From Gossypium raimondii (taxonomy: Eukaryota; Streptophyta; Magnoliopsida; Malvales; Malvaceae): a stretch of DNA of 64,000 nucleotides. The notes beneath the pieces are model-generated. The model had not been told where the DNA came from. It saw only the letters and a program-made list of their open reading frames with translations, and did not search any database. Of this stretch, positions 12,753 through 24,730 are shown in pieces (position 1 is the first letter of the stretch; each line of letters opens with the position of its first letter). Where the stretch lies: the NCBI RefSeq assembly GCF_025698545.1, contig NC_068569.1, forward strand, positions 868,001 to 932,000, written 5' to 3'. A program made the translations under genes and the position numbers.

Positions 12753-13055
12753 CTTTGGGCGATTCGTTTTTTAGGTGAAAAATCTGACTGGTCGGTTTTT
12801 AAAGCCAAGCACTGGGACCTCTTAAACGATGTCGGTTTGCGACTTTTTGTGATTCGGATTTGCAAATATCAATTTTTTATTTTATTTTTCATCCAATTGA
12901 TAGCGGTGTAAGTACAAGAATAAAAGTCAAGTTTTGCTAATCATTAATTAATTGAGTTAATTAACGGTCCAATCAGAGTTGATGTAGCCCAAAAACAAAA
13001 CACAAAAAATTATATTCTTATTTTTAAGATTTTCTTTGGCTTAGTTCTAAAGAAA

Positions 13056-13240
13056 TAAATATGGAATCTCCTTTGCTTGAATCAGCAGAAATGGAGTTAA
13101 AATGGGTCGATTTCCACTTGGTATCGACGGTCCACCCTCTCTCTTTATTTTTATAATAATATTTTAAATCTGGACCGTTAGTTAAAATAACGTGATTTTA
13201 TTTATTTGCTTCTTATTCAAGCAAGGAGATTCCAGATTTA
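13056..13240. mobile_element. MITE-like foldback, 185 bp
   Basis: Terminal inverted repeats of about 26 bases: the left arm runs TAAATATGGAATCTCC into TTTGCTTGAAT, and the right arm is its complement with two substitutions and one missing base, ending at 13240. Inner sequence is unrelated to any gene. I could not settle a target duplication, so the superfamily is open. It lies about 650 bases upstream of the PP2C start. Confidence 0.6.
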
Positions 13241-13914
13241 AAAATATATAGACAATTACCAATTTTTACTTAAATATTAATTACTTTTTATTTTTATTAA
13301 ATGCTTTCTTTCAGGAATTTTATCAGATGTTTTAAACTAGATATTAATAATGATTGTTCACAATTTTATTTCTTTAAACTCAATTAATTCATGTCATCTA
13401 AAATCAAATTCATAATATAATATCTTCCCAAAAATTTATTTAATCCAGTGGTAAGAGATATTAAATTAAATTTTCCGAGGATAAGTGTTAATTTTTATTT
13501 CAACATCCTATGATAAAAAGAGTAAATTTTAATTTAAAAATAATAATTAGTAAGATTCATTTAATGATTTGATGATAAATATAACGGATCAATACTCAGT
13601 AATAAATAGAAAAACATACATTAGATTCAAATATCGATTAAACGATCAATCTTGAACATAAAAGAAAAAATATTTAATTTTTAATTCATATATTCATGAC
13701 ATTCGGAAAACTAGTTAGCCAAATTGCATAATTGTTTCCTTCCTTACTCGGTTGTTAAAAGAGGAAAAGAATCTGGTCGTTACAAAGTTAGTTGGCCAAA
13801 TGACACCTATGGCCATTAACCTCTTAAACTCACTGTCTTATTAAACCTATGTGCAGCTTTTCATTAACATAAACTACCCCCAAAATGCAATGTTTCATAT
13901 AATTATGTTCCATG

Positions 13915-14485
13915 ACAATTACCCATTCCCTCAAAAGATCATTGTCCTCAATGATCAAATAAGGGAAACTTTCTATGAAGCTGTAGCGGTTCCTAGATGG
14001 CGTCCTCTGTGAAGGTGTTAGCCCATTCTATCATTGCTTCGGTGACTGCATGATTGTCTTTCTTAACCATACGTCATTCTAAGACTTAGACAAGTTCTTT
14101 GACCATGGCTTCATAGGTGTTTATTATTGGTAAAGTAGGTTGAATTGGAATTGTCCCAACATGTTTTTTGAGCTAACATACATGGAATGTAGAATGGATT
14201 CAAGAACCTGGAGGAAACTATAGTCAATAAGCAACTCATCCCACATTGGCTTCTATGGCAAAAGGCTCAAAATACTTAGGAGATAATTTATGTTTCATCA
14301 CCCTTCTAATCGAGTGATGTCGATCAGGCTACAAACTGAGGTATACAAATTCTTCTACCTAGAACTCCCTATCACTCCTGTGTCGATCTACCATTTGCTT
14401 CATTCTGTCCTAAGCTTGTTTCAAGTGAAATTGAAACAACTTTCTAACAGCTTATCGATGTTGTAGGCTCCAACGAGTTATGGTA
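13915..14485 (-). pseudogene. decayed Ty3/gypsy pol, C-terminal part (downstream of the nested insertions)
   Basis: On the minus strand this reads, with many stops and frameshifts, the end of a gypsy polyprotein. Recognisable pieces are a QDRMKQ-like block near 14400, then YLSL.PDRHHSIRR and HKLSPKYFEPF (the GPY/F-like module after integrase) at 14380-14240, a YIPCMLAQK stretch (HPVFHVSQLKK in intact elements) near 14160, and a chromodomain-like tail (EWANTFTEDAI) near 14030. It is the continuation of 21995-23601; the two join exactly once the insertion 14486-21994 and one copy of TGGTA are removed. Non-functional. Confidence 0.8.
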
Positions 14486-16690
14486 TGTAACACCCCTAAC
14501 CTGTATCCGTCACCGGAATATGGTTATGGAGTATTATCGGAATAAACATATTAAATACAGACATTTCATATTATTATTTAACATTCATGTCGAGTGTTAT
14601 TCATAAAGTCCCTTATGAGAGCCCTCGAGGCTCAAATTTCACCTTAGAATTGAATTGGGACTAAATAAAAAACTCAGAGAATTTTTCGCAAAATATCAAA
14701 ATTTTCCGAGGTGTAAAGGTCACACTCCTATATGGCCAGGACGTGTGGCTCACACAACTAGGTGACACACCCGTGTCTTAGGCTGTGTGGTATTTGAAGC
14801 AAGGCACATGGTCGTGTCCCCAGCTCGTGTAACTCTCTGACTTGTAATACATTTAAGTGCAGGGATCACACGACCAAGCCAAACGCCTGTGCGCCAGGCC
14901 GTGTGATAAATTTTGAGCATTCAGTTTTAAAATTTTAAGATGCAGGAGACACACAGTCAGAACACACGCCCATGTGCTAGGCCATATTGTTGGATCGTCG
15001 GCACCCTTACGACGCAGCGGAAAAATTTAAAAATCGGCGACCCTAACCACAGATCCATGTGTGAGGAACGAATCGGGGTGAAAAAAAGGTTACGAAATTA
15101 CCTAATGTTTATTCTGATTAGACAGCATCTTCCCAACAACGTGTAGTCTGATCTACAGTCGAACCAAGTCGCAATCTATCGAGACTCCGACCTCTACGTA
15201 ATCCACCCAGTTGACTACGAACGGAAGAAATCCCCAAAACAGTTTTGAAAGTGATTTTTCTTTGACGGCTGCTAGACTCAAGCCAAAGAAAAACGGGAGC
15301 CTTATAAATCTTTTATTTTTAAGGTTTTTTAGGAATTAAATAAATATAATAATATTTTAAACCGAAAATTATAATTACATTAATTATAATATAATTTCGG
15401 CAAACCATATATTTATTTGAATCCATATGCTAACCAAATTCATGTCCTAATTATGGGTATAACAACCTTGTACATAATGTGTTGGAAATTTGATTACCGA
15501 ATTAAATTAATTCTATAATTAATTTAATTCAAACGACCCCAAAAAAACAATACCAACTATGGTTTATTCCGTTCATTTCAACTATAGGGTGTGACCCTGT
15601 AGGTTCCTGTAACGTTAGCAGTAATACTAGAATGATTCCAATGTTACAAACAATGAGTGGCATCTAGCAATGCATCATTGCTACCTAAGTCACAAGAGAT
15701 CATGATTCGACATAATATTTTTTATGATTAACCTTTTATGCAATTGTAACACCCATTAACCCCAAACCGTCGCCGGAACAGGGTTACGAGGCATTATCGG
15801 ACATATCAAACAATTTACAAATAATTCTTAAATAAATAACCAACATATTAAAATAATTCATCAATTGTTATAAATTTTACCAATTGATTTCATTCATCAT
15901 TTTTTTTATAAAAATTTCGGCAGCATTTCTGCTTATTTTTACATACAACCCCCTGCAAAATTTCAAACATAACCAACCCAATTCCAGTATTTCAACCAAG
16001 GCATTTATATACTTAAATCTTACTTGACATATTGACATAACAACTTAATTAATAAAAATCCTATTATCATTTCTAATTAATACATAAAACTAATCAAGCC
16101 ATTTCAATTTGATACCAATGCCATAAAGGATTTCTATCATTTTACTAATATAATCATCAAAACACATAATATCTTACTTTACAACAAAACTATATAACAT
16201 ACCAAAATAACTATTATAATTCTTATGTACATGCCACTTTCATTTAAGGAATAAAACATCACCAAAATCTCTATGCAAGAGTCGGGATTGTCCTGGATGC
16301 TGAACCGAGACTTTGACCCCTTTTCAACCTGCGCACGGAAACAACCGTACGCTATGTATTGTATACTCAGTGGTATTACCATAATTCAAATTATAATAAC
16401 ACTAAAGAATTATAATTACCAAGCATGTAACTATCCAATTTCTTAAATATCAATTAATTCATAAACTTTCATTATTTAACAATCACATATCACATGTAAC
16501 AATTTCAATCACTACTTGAACATTAAGTTCATGCCTTTTGTTTTCAATCTCAATTTCAATCTAAAATTTTAAATTTCCTCATATTCAATACTACAATCGA
16601 TCAAATTCATTTAATTTTCTTATTTTAATTATTCACCCTATTAACAATCTGGACTTTGACGGATACATGGATTCCAACCCAATCACACCA

Positions 16691-16844
16691 ATACGGCACA
16701 TTGTGCCTAAGACGGTACATAGTACCTGATCAGTATACGACACATAAGTGCCTGAAACGACACATGAGGTGCCTGATACGACACACGAGGTGCCTGAGAT
16801 ACGACACATAAAGTGCTTGATGTACAACACATAAAGTGCCTGAT
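16691..16844. repeat. tandem array in the level 4 LTR, unit about 24-27 bp
   Basis: Six or so degenerate units built round ACGACACATAAAGTGCCTGA. It encodes an apparent open frame on the minus strand (SGTSCVVSGTSCVV-like) only because the unit length is near a multiple of three. Confidence 0.8.
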
Positions 16845-18158
16845 CGGCAAAGCCGATAAATCCCGTACTCTTCCAAATCCTATGGCATGCCAACTATATC
16901 CGACTTAGCCCGACTAGTTAATAGGGTATTCAAATTCTCAATTCTCTTTCATTTCCAATTCAAGATCACTTTTCCACTTTCTAGTCAATTAACAATTTAA
17001 TACCAATACATATTTCAAAAAATCACATATAATCATATTTTGATTCAATTCAAATCACTTTTCAATCAATACACAATTCACATTTTTACACATATTCATA
17101 AATTAATTCACTTTATTTAATTCATATTTTAAAATTCATTTTTCAATCAAATTCAAATCACTAATACTTTTTAATCAATATACATTTCAAATACTCACAT
17201 ATTTCCATCATTCAATTCAAATTTGATTCAATTCAAGTCACTATTGTCATTCCAATTGCTTACCTAATTTTTACTTACCATGCATTTTAATTAAAATATA
17301 ACAATCAATAATAAATAAATTTGAATTATAGTAATACAAACCCGAATTTGCTCGATTATTCCTCAATAACTTTCTCATTTCCTTTGTGTGCCGATGCCTC
17401 GAGTTCCTTGTTCGCTACGAAAATAATAATAATTTACACCATTAATTACAACATAAATTAATAATAATAAAATTTCTATCTAATTTATACTTTGATTCCA
17501 ATTTAATCCTAACTAAATTTATCTACTTTTCTAATTTAATTCACACTCTATTTCTATTCAAATTTCTTCTAAACTAAATTTCATCTACAAATTTTTCAGC
17601 ATTTTTCACTAATTTCGAATTTTACTCAATTTAATCCCTAAAATTCAAAACTTGTAGCTTACTTCACAATTTAATCCTTTTATCTACTCTAACTAGAAAT
17701 TCTATCAAATAAACCCTCAATTCCATCATTTATTCAACATAAACCCTACTCAAAAATCTATTAACTTTCAAATTTTCAACTTAAATCCAAGAGTATTTCA
17801 CTCTAGGATTCCAAAAACATCAAATTTATGAGAAAAGGACTTGATTTTACTTACCTATTAAACTTCAAGCTTCAATTCCCTAGTTTTCCCTTTTATTTTT
17901 CTTTCCCCTTTCCTTCCTTTCTTTTTCGCCTGTTCTCTGTTTCTTTTAAGCTATTTTGTTTCTATTTCTTCTTTTGTTTCTTTTATTCTTTTATTTTATT
18001 CTCTTTTATGCATTAGTTAATAACAATAATAATATATTATAATAATCATATAATAATATTTTTTTCACAAATATCTTTTACTTAAATTATAAGAAAATAT
18101 TTTATTTTATTACAAGTGTACCTATATAATTATTACTGTTACACTTGTCTTTATCTTT

Positions 18159-18209
18159 ACCCTAAACCCTAAAACCCTAAATCCTAAACCCTAAACCCTA
18201 AACCCTAAT
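18159..18209. repeat. interstitial telomere-type repeat (CCCTAAA)n
   Basis: About seven units of CCCTAAA with small errors (one AAAA, one ATCCTAAA), inside the level 4 LTR, followed directly by a (TATAA)n array. Too short to be a telomere; plant-type telomere sequence at an internal site. Confidence 0.9.
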
Positions 18210-20218
18210 ATAATATAATATAATATAATATAATAATATATATAAAACATAAAAATCTAAGATTTTATCACTTATACCGCCTCATTTCTTGTTAATAGCT
18301 TAATTGACATTTTAATCCTTTTTATTTTCTATTAATCTATAATTCAATTTTTACCCCTAGTTCAATTTAGTCCTTTTCCTAATTTCTCTTAATTAAACTA
18401 AATTCACCTAATTAATACCTAATTAAGCACTAAACTAAACTCTTAATTACTTCTAATAATTATTTTCGAACTCAATTTACCAAGACGGAGGCCCGATATT
18501 ATACTTTTCCAATGCCCGTGAATTTTTGGGTCATTACAGCAATAATCCTTAAGTCCTTTATCTCTGGATTGGACACAAGTCATGGAATAGTCACACTTGC
18601 ATAATCAATTCCATGTTCCTTGATATCTTAAGCAGACTACGATATACAAATAAGTATGACATCTCATATCAACTTATTTGAGCATGGCCATGCATTTCTA
18701 GTCTCACTTAATCAAGTGGCCTAAGATATTAGGCCCATTATGTAGGAGGGACTTATTCTATATCGACCAACCATATCCCTCTACATCGATTGTGGTATAT
18801 CCAACATCAACCTTTATATAACAACCAGTTACGGTGTACGTTTGACTGTATCAAGATATACTACTCACGATGTTGGGATTATGATGATCTCAAGTCTGAA
18901 GATCATATACATATTAATCACTATGAGTAATGTCGTGACAATTACATAATAATCCAAGAAACATACTCATAACGGGTCTGTCCAATATGTTGTTCTCTAA
19001 CACACATATTCATGCACTGATTCTGACATTCCATATCAATGATCAATGACAACTCTTTATCATCAATCAACTGTATGTTAGTCTTAATGCATTATCGTTG
19101 TCCTATCCAACAATAATACTTGACTAAGGATCTTTTAAGAATAATCATTTTATTCTCAGGACATTATTATAAAATAGTTTATTTATACACACAGAAAAGA
19201 AACTGAAATAATAATGGTAACGCCTTATATTAATAAACATGATAAATCAAGTATGTTATTACAACCATCTCATGATTGATCTTTGGGCATACTCTAACAC
19301 ATATGTCACATATGACTGAGACACATGCCCGTATCTCTGCCCGTGTGGACAAAAAAAAGCTATTTCCAAGCCTTATTCTTCACCCAATTTCACATTCCAC
19401 CTATATAAACATTTAAACACATTCAATAGCCAATTCAAGACATTTAAACCTAGCCAAATTCAAGTTTTATGCATGACATATTAACATCTATGATCAAATG
19501 TTCAACTTACCAAGATAGCCTAATACTTATAAACATGTTTTACCAAATACATTATCATAAACTAATATCTAATATACTTATATGATTTTTCTCATTCACC
19601 ACTTTAAACATACTCATCAAGCATATTAAGACTATTTACATATCAAAACATATCATTTAATAGACATTCCAATGGCTAATTTCAACCAACATTAAATTAC
19701 CATCAATGGTAACATTTAACCTATACATGTCATTATTACCAAAATTAGTTTACTACTTATATATATACCAAAAATTCTGGGGGATAGTGTGATGTAGCTC
19801 CGACCAGCTTCCAACCTTTACGAGCCTCCGAGTACTATAAAATAAGGAAATGAGACAGAATAAACACTTAATGCGTAGTAAGTTTGTATAATAGGAAATT
19901 AACTTGCCATTCATTTACTTTTATAATAAAATAAACATGCATAATACATCCAAAGCAATTTGACAATTAGCCTAACACATATAATCTCAAAAAACATGTT
20001 ACTCATGCATTTCATGTGAATAACAAGAACAAGGATGAGCTCATCAGGTATCGAGTTTCCAAGTATTTCATGCATATACATATAATAGTTTAATTTTAAT
20101 TTTACATGTTCTCATGTCAAAATTTCACCTGTTGAATCATTTAAAATCTCGATTGATACTTGGGTAGTACACCTAAAGTGTATAATATTATAAATCCATC
20201 AATTCATATCTAGGAGTG

Positions 20219-20640
20219 CTTTAATGTGCACTTAAATAGAAAGTTGTTTCTCAAGCACTATAATGGGAAGCTCATTGAGTCTTGTAACGGGAAGCTTATA
20301 CGAGCAATATGACGAGAAGCTCACAAAGAGCCTATAATGGGTAGCTCCAAAAAGCAATTAACGGGTAGCTTCGAAGAGCAATTAATGGGAAGTACCGAAT
20401 AGCCATATAACCAGAAGTTTATACGAGCACTAACGGGAAGCTTACAAAGAGCTTTTAATCGGAAAGCTCACAAAGAGCCATATAACGGGACGCTCATAAG
20501 AGCTTCGGTGTGCCCACAACACATGTAGGATCACAACCGATCGGAATGCTCCAAAAAGTATTTAACGGGAAGCTCGTAAGTACGCTATAAGGAGAAGCTT
20601 TAGAGGGCTTGTAATAGGATGCTCTTTTGAGCTATGGTAC
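20219..20640. repeat. tandem array in the level 2 LTR, unit about 30 bp
   Basis: Roughly a dozen degenerate units of the form AACGGGAAGCTCACAAAGAG with spacers, ending near 20640. Occupies a position in this LTR comparable to the arrays at 16691, 38836, 58499 and 61582 in the others. Confidence 0.8.
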
Positions 20641-21994
20641 GTCCGTAACATATGCAGGAACACTACCATTTCAGGAAACAGAACCCTGTATCCATCGAAT
20701 CTCATTATCCAAACAGGACTTATTTATTTACCAGGGATTTTCAGTTATGAGATCAATTACACACACATATATAACATTTACACAATTTACATATTCAACA
20801 CTCAATATAAGCATATAAATATACACAATTAAGTTACACGAACTAACCTCGACAATTTTTCATGACTTGTAAACTATTAATCCGATATTTTTTTTCCACG
20901 ATCTAACTCTATTTTTATCTATCCAGATCTATTCGAGTAAATTTAACATCAATTTAATAAAATTTACATTCAATTCAATCCAATTCACATCTTAGAAAAA
21001 TTAATGTTTTGCCTCTATACTTTTAATTAATGACGATTTCGTCCCTAGGCTCGGAAAATAAAATTCATTCAATTTAAATCCTTATCCCAAGCTTAGATAT
21101 TATCATATATATCAATATCAACCCATGAATTCTAAAAAATTTAGAATTTTCTATAAATTTGACAATTTTTCAATGTAATCTCTAAATCATTATTTCATCC
21201 AAAATCCTTTAATAAAATATCTTTAAATATCCATCAACATCTCAATTTCATCATCTAATAACTAAAATCATATAAACTTATTAACGGTATCTTCCAAAAC
21301 TTTCAATAAAATCAAAAACTAATGAAATGGTTAGTTTGACTTAATTGTAAAAGTCCCAAAACATAAAAATTTCAAGGAAAGACCAAAAATTAAACTTACA
21401 TGAAGCAAATATTGAAAAAATAGCTTAAACCCTCTTCAATAGCTATTTTAGAACTGAAAATGATGATGAAAATGTCTGAATTTTAAATTCCTTTTATTTC
21501 ACTTAAATTTGGTAAAATTTATAATTTTGTCCTTATTTCACTTCAATTCCTTGATTTTTCTATGGTTATGCCACTTCAGTCATCCCATATGTGTCCAATT
21601 GCCCTTTTATTACTCCGTTATTTACTATTTAGGCTATTTAATCATTATTTCTTTAATTAGCAAGTTTTGTATCTTTTTTAATTTAGTCTTTTTAATTAAT
21701 TAATTACCAAAGCGTTAAAATTTTCTAACGAAACTTTAATACTACCTTAATGACACCCCGTAAACATTTATAAAAATAATTATGGCTCGGTTTATAGGAC
21801 TGAGATCTCGATACCTCTTTTCTAAATTACTTAACCTAATAAAACCTTATAAAACACAAATTACTAATTTAAAAATATTTTAAAAACCATATTTGGCTCT
21901 TAAATATTAAATAATAAAAAATTATGAGCTTATTTGTCAGATTTGGTGGTCTCGAACCACTATTTTAAACATAACCGAAAATCGGGTTATTACA

Positions 21995-23601
21995 TGGTAG
22001 GTGTTGAGGAAGGGTTGGCCATAAAAGGGCTTTTTATGTTGTAGTGTAAATTGTTGAATGGAATGAAGAGTTGTACCACCACTCAGCTAGGGGAAGCCAC
22101 AATAGCCAATCACTTGGTTTTTCACCAATCATGCACTGGAGGTATCCTTTCAAGCAACGATTGAGAACTTTAGTCTGTTCATCTGTTTTAGGATGATAAG
22201 TAGTTAATAGATGCAGAAGATTTCCCAACCTCCTAAATAGTTTCTGCCAAAAATGACTAACAAATATTTTGTCACTATTTGAAACAATTCAATCAGGTAA
22301 GCCATGCAACTTATATTTATGATTTAGGTATTCCTATGCTATTGTCAAAGCTATAAATAAGTAGGACAATACAACAAAATGTCCATGTTTGGTGAAACGA
22401 TCAACCACTATTGGGATTGCTTCATTCCTTTTTGAATTTTGAAATCCCTCGATGAAGTTCATACTGATGGTATACCAGACTTTACTAGGAATAGGTAAAG
22501 GTTGAAGCAGCCTTAGTGGGGCAATATTCTCATGCGTGCACTTTTGATAGATTGGGCACTCTCGTATCCCTCGTTTGATGTCAATAAACATTCCCTTCCA
22601 ATACAAAAGACTAGCCATACAATGTATCGTGGCATGAATCCTCAAGTATCCTCGCAATGCATTAGCATGAAAATACTAAAATAGCCCATCCTTGATAGTA
22701 TCATCTGTTCCTACCATAATTTTACCCATTCTCCTTAAGAATCTACCATCCTACGAGTATTTTGGATGCAATTAGGCTTGTTGTTGTACTTCTAAATAGA
22801 TTTTGTTAACCTTGGGATCAGCTTGATAAGACTTACTCGGGTCAATAGTGCAAAGATTGTAATATTTGGCCAGGCTTAAGTAGTTACTTCTTGGAAAAAG
22901 CATGAGCTACCACAATGTTGATTCCTTTTCTACAAATTTCCTCGCAACCATAACCAAGCATTTTGGCTAGCCAATGCTGTTGGAAGGGAGTGATAGTCAA
23001 TTGTTCAGAAAAAAAATTAAAGACTCTGATGTTCTGTCCTAATTTTGAAATGTCCGCCAACTAAGAGTGTCATTTTCTGATAGCCAATAGCACAACCAAC
23101 ATTTCTTCTTTATAGATGGAGAGAGTTTGGTGTCACACCCCTAATGTCTTACTGAACAAGGCAATAGATCTACCCTTGTGTTGTAACACAACTCCCGTAC
23201 CATATCTACTCGCATCAATGTCTACACAAAACTCAAGTTGGAAATCAAGAAGCACCAACACTGAAGCAAAACATAGAGCATTATTCAACTGTAGAAAGGC
23301 CTCAACAATCTTGCCATTCCACTCCAGAGCATTCTTTATAAGAAGGTCAGTTGAAGGTTTGGCCAAGGTACCATAATGTTGAATAAACCAACAATAGTTG
23401 CCAGAGAGCCTAAGAATCCCCTCAACTCATTGACTGCCTGAAGAGCAATCCATTTTACCACACATTCCACCATGGATGGATCCGTGACATTTACTTTGTT
23501 TGACATAGAACTTATGTGCTCTTAACAGTTGAAAATCTTCCTTGAGATGAAGGAGATGATCAGACCAAGACCTTAAGTAAACCAAGATGCCATAAAAAAA
23601 A
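21995..23601 (-). pseudogene. decayed Ty3/gypsy pol: RT, RNase H and integrase remnants (nest level 1)
   Basis: Minus strand, read right to left, with stops and frameshifts. 23609-23427: end of reverse transcriptase (ILVYLRSWSDHLLHLKEDFQ); the catalytic YxDD is lost, reading FFYGILVY. 23366-23133: the RT/RNase H linker and RNase H start (FCVDIDASRYGTGVVLQHKGR). 22657-22334: integrase zinc-finger part and core start (CPIYQKCTHENIAPLRLLQP, then a degraded first-Asp block). 22228-22034: integrase core end (YHPKTDEQTKVLNRCLKGYL), where the catalytic Glu position reads Lys. It resumes at 14485. This is the oldest layer of the nest, and no intact ends could be defined. Confidence 0.85.
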
Positions 23602-24130
23602 TGTAACACCCCTATACTTGGTTTAACCCAATGAACCTAATATAGGAATATTATATTTGGTGCCAAGGTTGTTTTGGCTAATCATTAATAAATTTGAACA
23701 TAAAAAATATAAAATTTTCATTAAATTAATTCAATATTATCATTCTCGACGTTCAGGGACATTCTGGTTATCCTACTATGCTTGGAAATGTTTTACAATA
23801 TGACTTTTGCACAAAACATGAGCTAAGTATCAATACTTTTCCTTCATGATCGATACCAACCTAAAAATCAATACCTAAAGTGCATTCTGTTTTGGAAATT
23901 TCAAACTCAAGCTCCAGGTATTGATATCTTACCCTTAGGTATCGATGCATTGGGTAAATTTTTGGACAAAAGACTTGGAAAATTGCAAACTTGAGTTTTA
24001 GTGCTCAGAAGACAAAGAGGAAGCATGTTACAAAAATTTGGGAGGTGTGAGTGAAAAAAAATTAGAACCAACTTGAATATATATGGTTTGCGTTATTTCC
24101 TGTGTTTGTTGGCATATGGTTCAAATCTAA
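23602..24130 (-). mobile_element. LTR-like fragment beginning TGTAACACCCC
   Basis: Starts TGTAACACCCCTATACTTGG directly after a short A run at the end of the gypsy remnant. It contains repeated TATCGATACC-like words (near 23850-23950). No matching end or target duplication was seen before the next fragment begins at 24131. Confidence 0.45.
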
Positions 24131-24480
24131 TGTAACAGCCCATTTGAGATCACTAAATTCGATGAAAAAGTTAAAAAAAATTTATTAATTAATAATTATA
24201 AGTTAAGCGTGATTTTAGAAATATTTTTGAATTAGTGAATTTTGTGATTTAAAAGAAATTATTAAGTAAATTGCATTGAAAACGAGGTATTGAGACCTTG
24301 AGAGTTTAGGAAAATATTGAGTAAAAATTGAAATATTTAATGTGAGATTGAATGGTGTTGTATTGATGATTTTTAATTGTTTTAATTCTGTGGCTAGTGT
24401 CGTACCAGAATTCTCGACTAAAAAGGGGAAAAATATAGTCGACATCGAATAGCTCGGAATTCTTGGTTTGTATTTCTATA
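24131..24480 (+). mobile_element. inverted LTR fragment related to the 37981-40581 solo LTR
   Basis: Begins TGTAACAGCCCATTTGAGATC and is close to the reverse complement of the last 200-300 bases of the LTR ending at 40581 (shared GATCACTAAATTCGAT, TTAATTAATAATTATAAGTT and GGTATTGAGACCTTGA-like blocks). It therefore lies in the opposite orientation to the other LTRs here. The right limit is approximate. Confidence 0.7.
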
Positions 24481-24519
24481 ATCCGAATCTAATTATTAAT
24501 TGTTGTATTTTGATTAAAT

Positions 24520-24730
24520 GTTAATATTATTATAATATTATAATATATATTAACTTTAGAATTTTTTTTAAATAAAAATATCCTCAACTTTAGAAAAAGA
24601 CATAATTGCCTATTTGGTCCGTTTAACTTTTTTTAATTTATAATTAAACTTTTATCTCAATTACAATTTAATTCTTTTTAATCAATTAACCATCGAAACG
24701 TTAAATCTAAACATCGAACTGCTCTCCAAT
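24520..24730 (-). mobile_element. LTR fragment in the usual orientation
   Basis: Contains CATAATTGCCTATTTGGTCC, TAATTTATAATTAAACTTT and ATCAATTAACCATCGAAACG, which match the same order of words at about 40060-40300 in the solo LTR. It faces the fragment at 24131-24480, so the two form a head-to-head pair of remnants. Confidence 0.55.

Larger units (their letters stand above)
12404..13914. other. PP2C promoter/leader region and AT-rich spacer
   Basis: Upstream region of the minus-strand PP2C gene: a GA repeat at 12728-12752, likely in the leader or core promoter, then AT-rich sequence with a MITE-like foldback at 13056-13240. The right end (from about 13740) may be the decayed 3' end of the gypsy element that starts at 13915. 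No gene seen. Confidence 0.5.
15745..18538 (-). mobile_element. nest level 4: solo gypsy-type LTR, 2794 bp, TSD GCAAT
   Basis: Begins TGTAACACCCATTAACCCC and ends GGGTCATTACA. The flanks 15740-15744 and 18539-18543 are both GCAAT. Same family as 37981-40581: around 16883-16935 the two share a stretch of about 55 bases (GGCATGCCAACTATATCCGA onward) with one mismatch. Includes a tandem array at 16691-16844, a telomere-like repeat at 18159-18209 and a TATAA-type AT array just after it. No internal coding region. Confidence 0.9.
14988..19299. mobile_element. nest level 3: LTR element (about 1.5 kb without insert), TSD CATAT
   Basis: Starts TGTTGGATCGTCGG and ends GGGCATACTCTAACA, giving TG...CA ends with a TGTTG/TAACA near-inverted terminus. 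Flanks 14983-14987 and 19300-19304 are both CATAT. Without the level 4 insert it is about 1513 bp and has no pol-like reading frame, so a solo LTR is most likely; read on the minus strand it starts TGTTAGAGTATGCCCAAAG, which resembles a Copia-type LTR, but that class call is tentative. Confidence 0.82.
14486..21994 (-). mobile_element. nest level 2: solo LTR (about 3.2 kb without inserts), TSD TGGTA
   Basis: Begins TGTAACACCCCTAACC at 14486 and ends GGTTATTACA at 21994. The 5 bases before (14481-14485) and after (21995-21999) are both TGGTA, an exact target duplication. No gag or pol was seen inside, so this is a lone LTR left by LTR-LTR recombination. It is itself split by the level 3 insertion at 14988-19299. 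Orientation is inferred from the related element at 60263-63020, whose pol gene shows that LTRs with these ends read on the minus strand. It holds a degenerate tandem array at 20219-20640. Confidence 0.88.

Noticed and set aside
16633-16893. 86-codon minus-strand open frame with repeated SGTSCVV
   Set aside because: Also a translated tandem array within a solo LTR.
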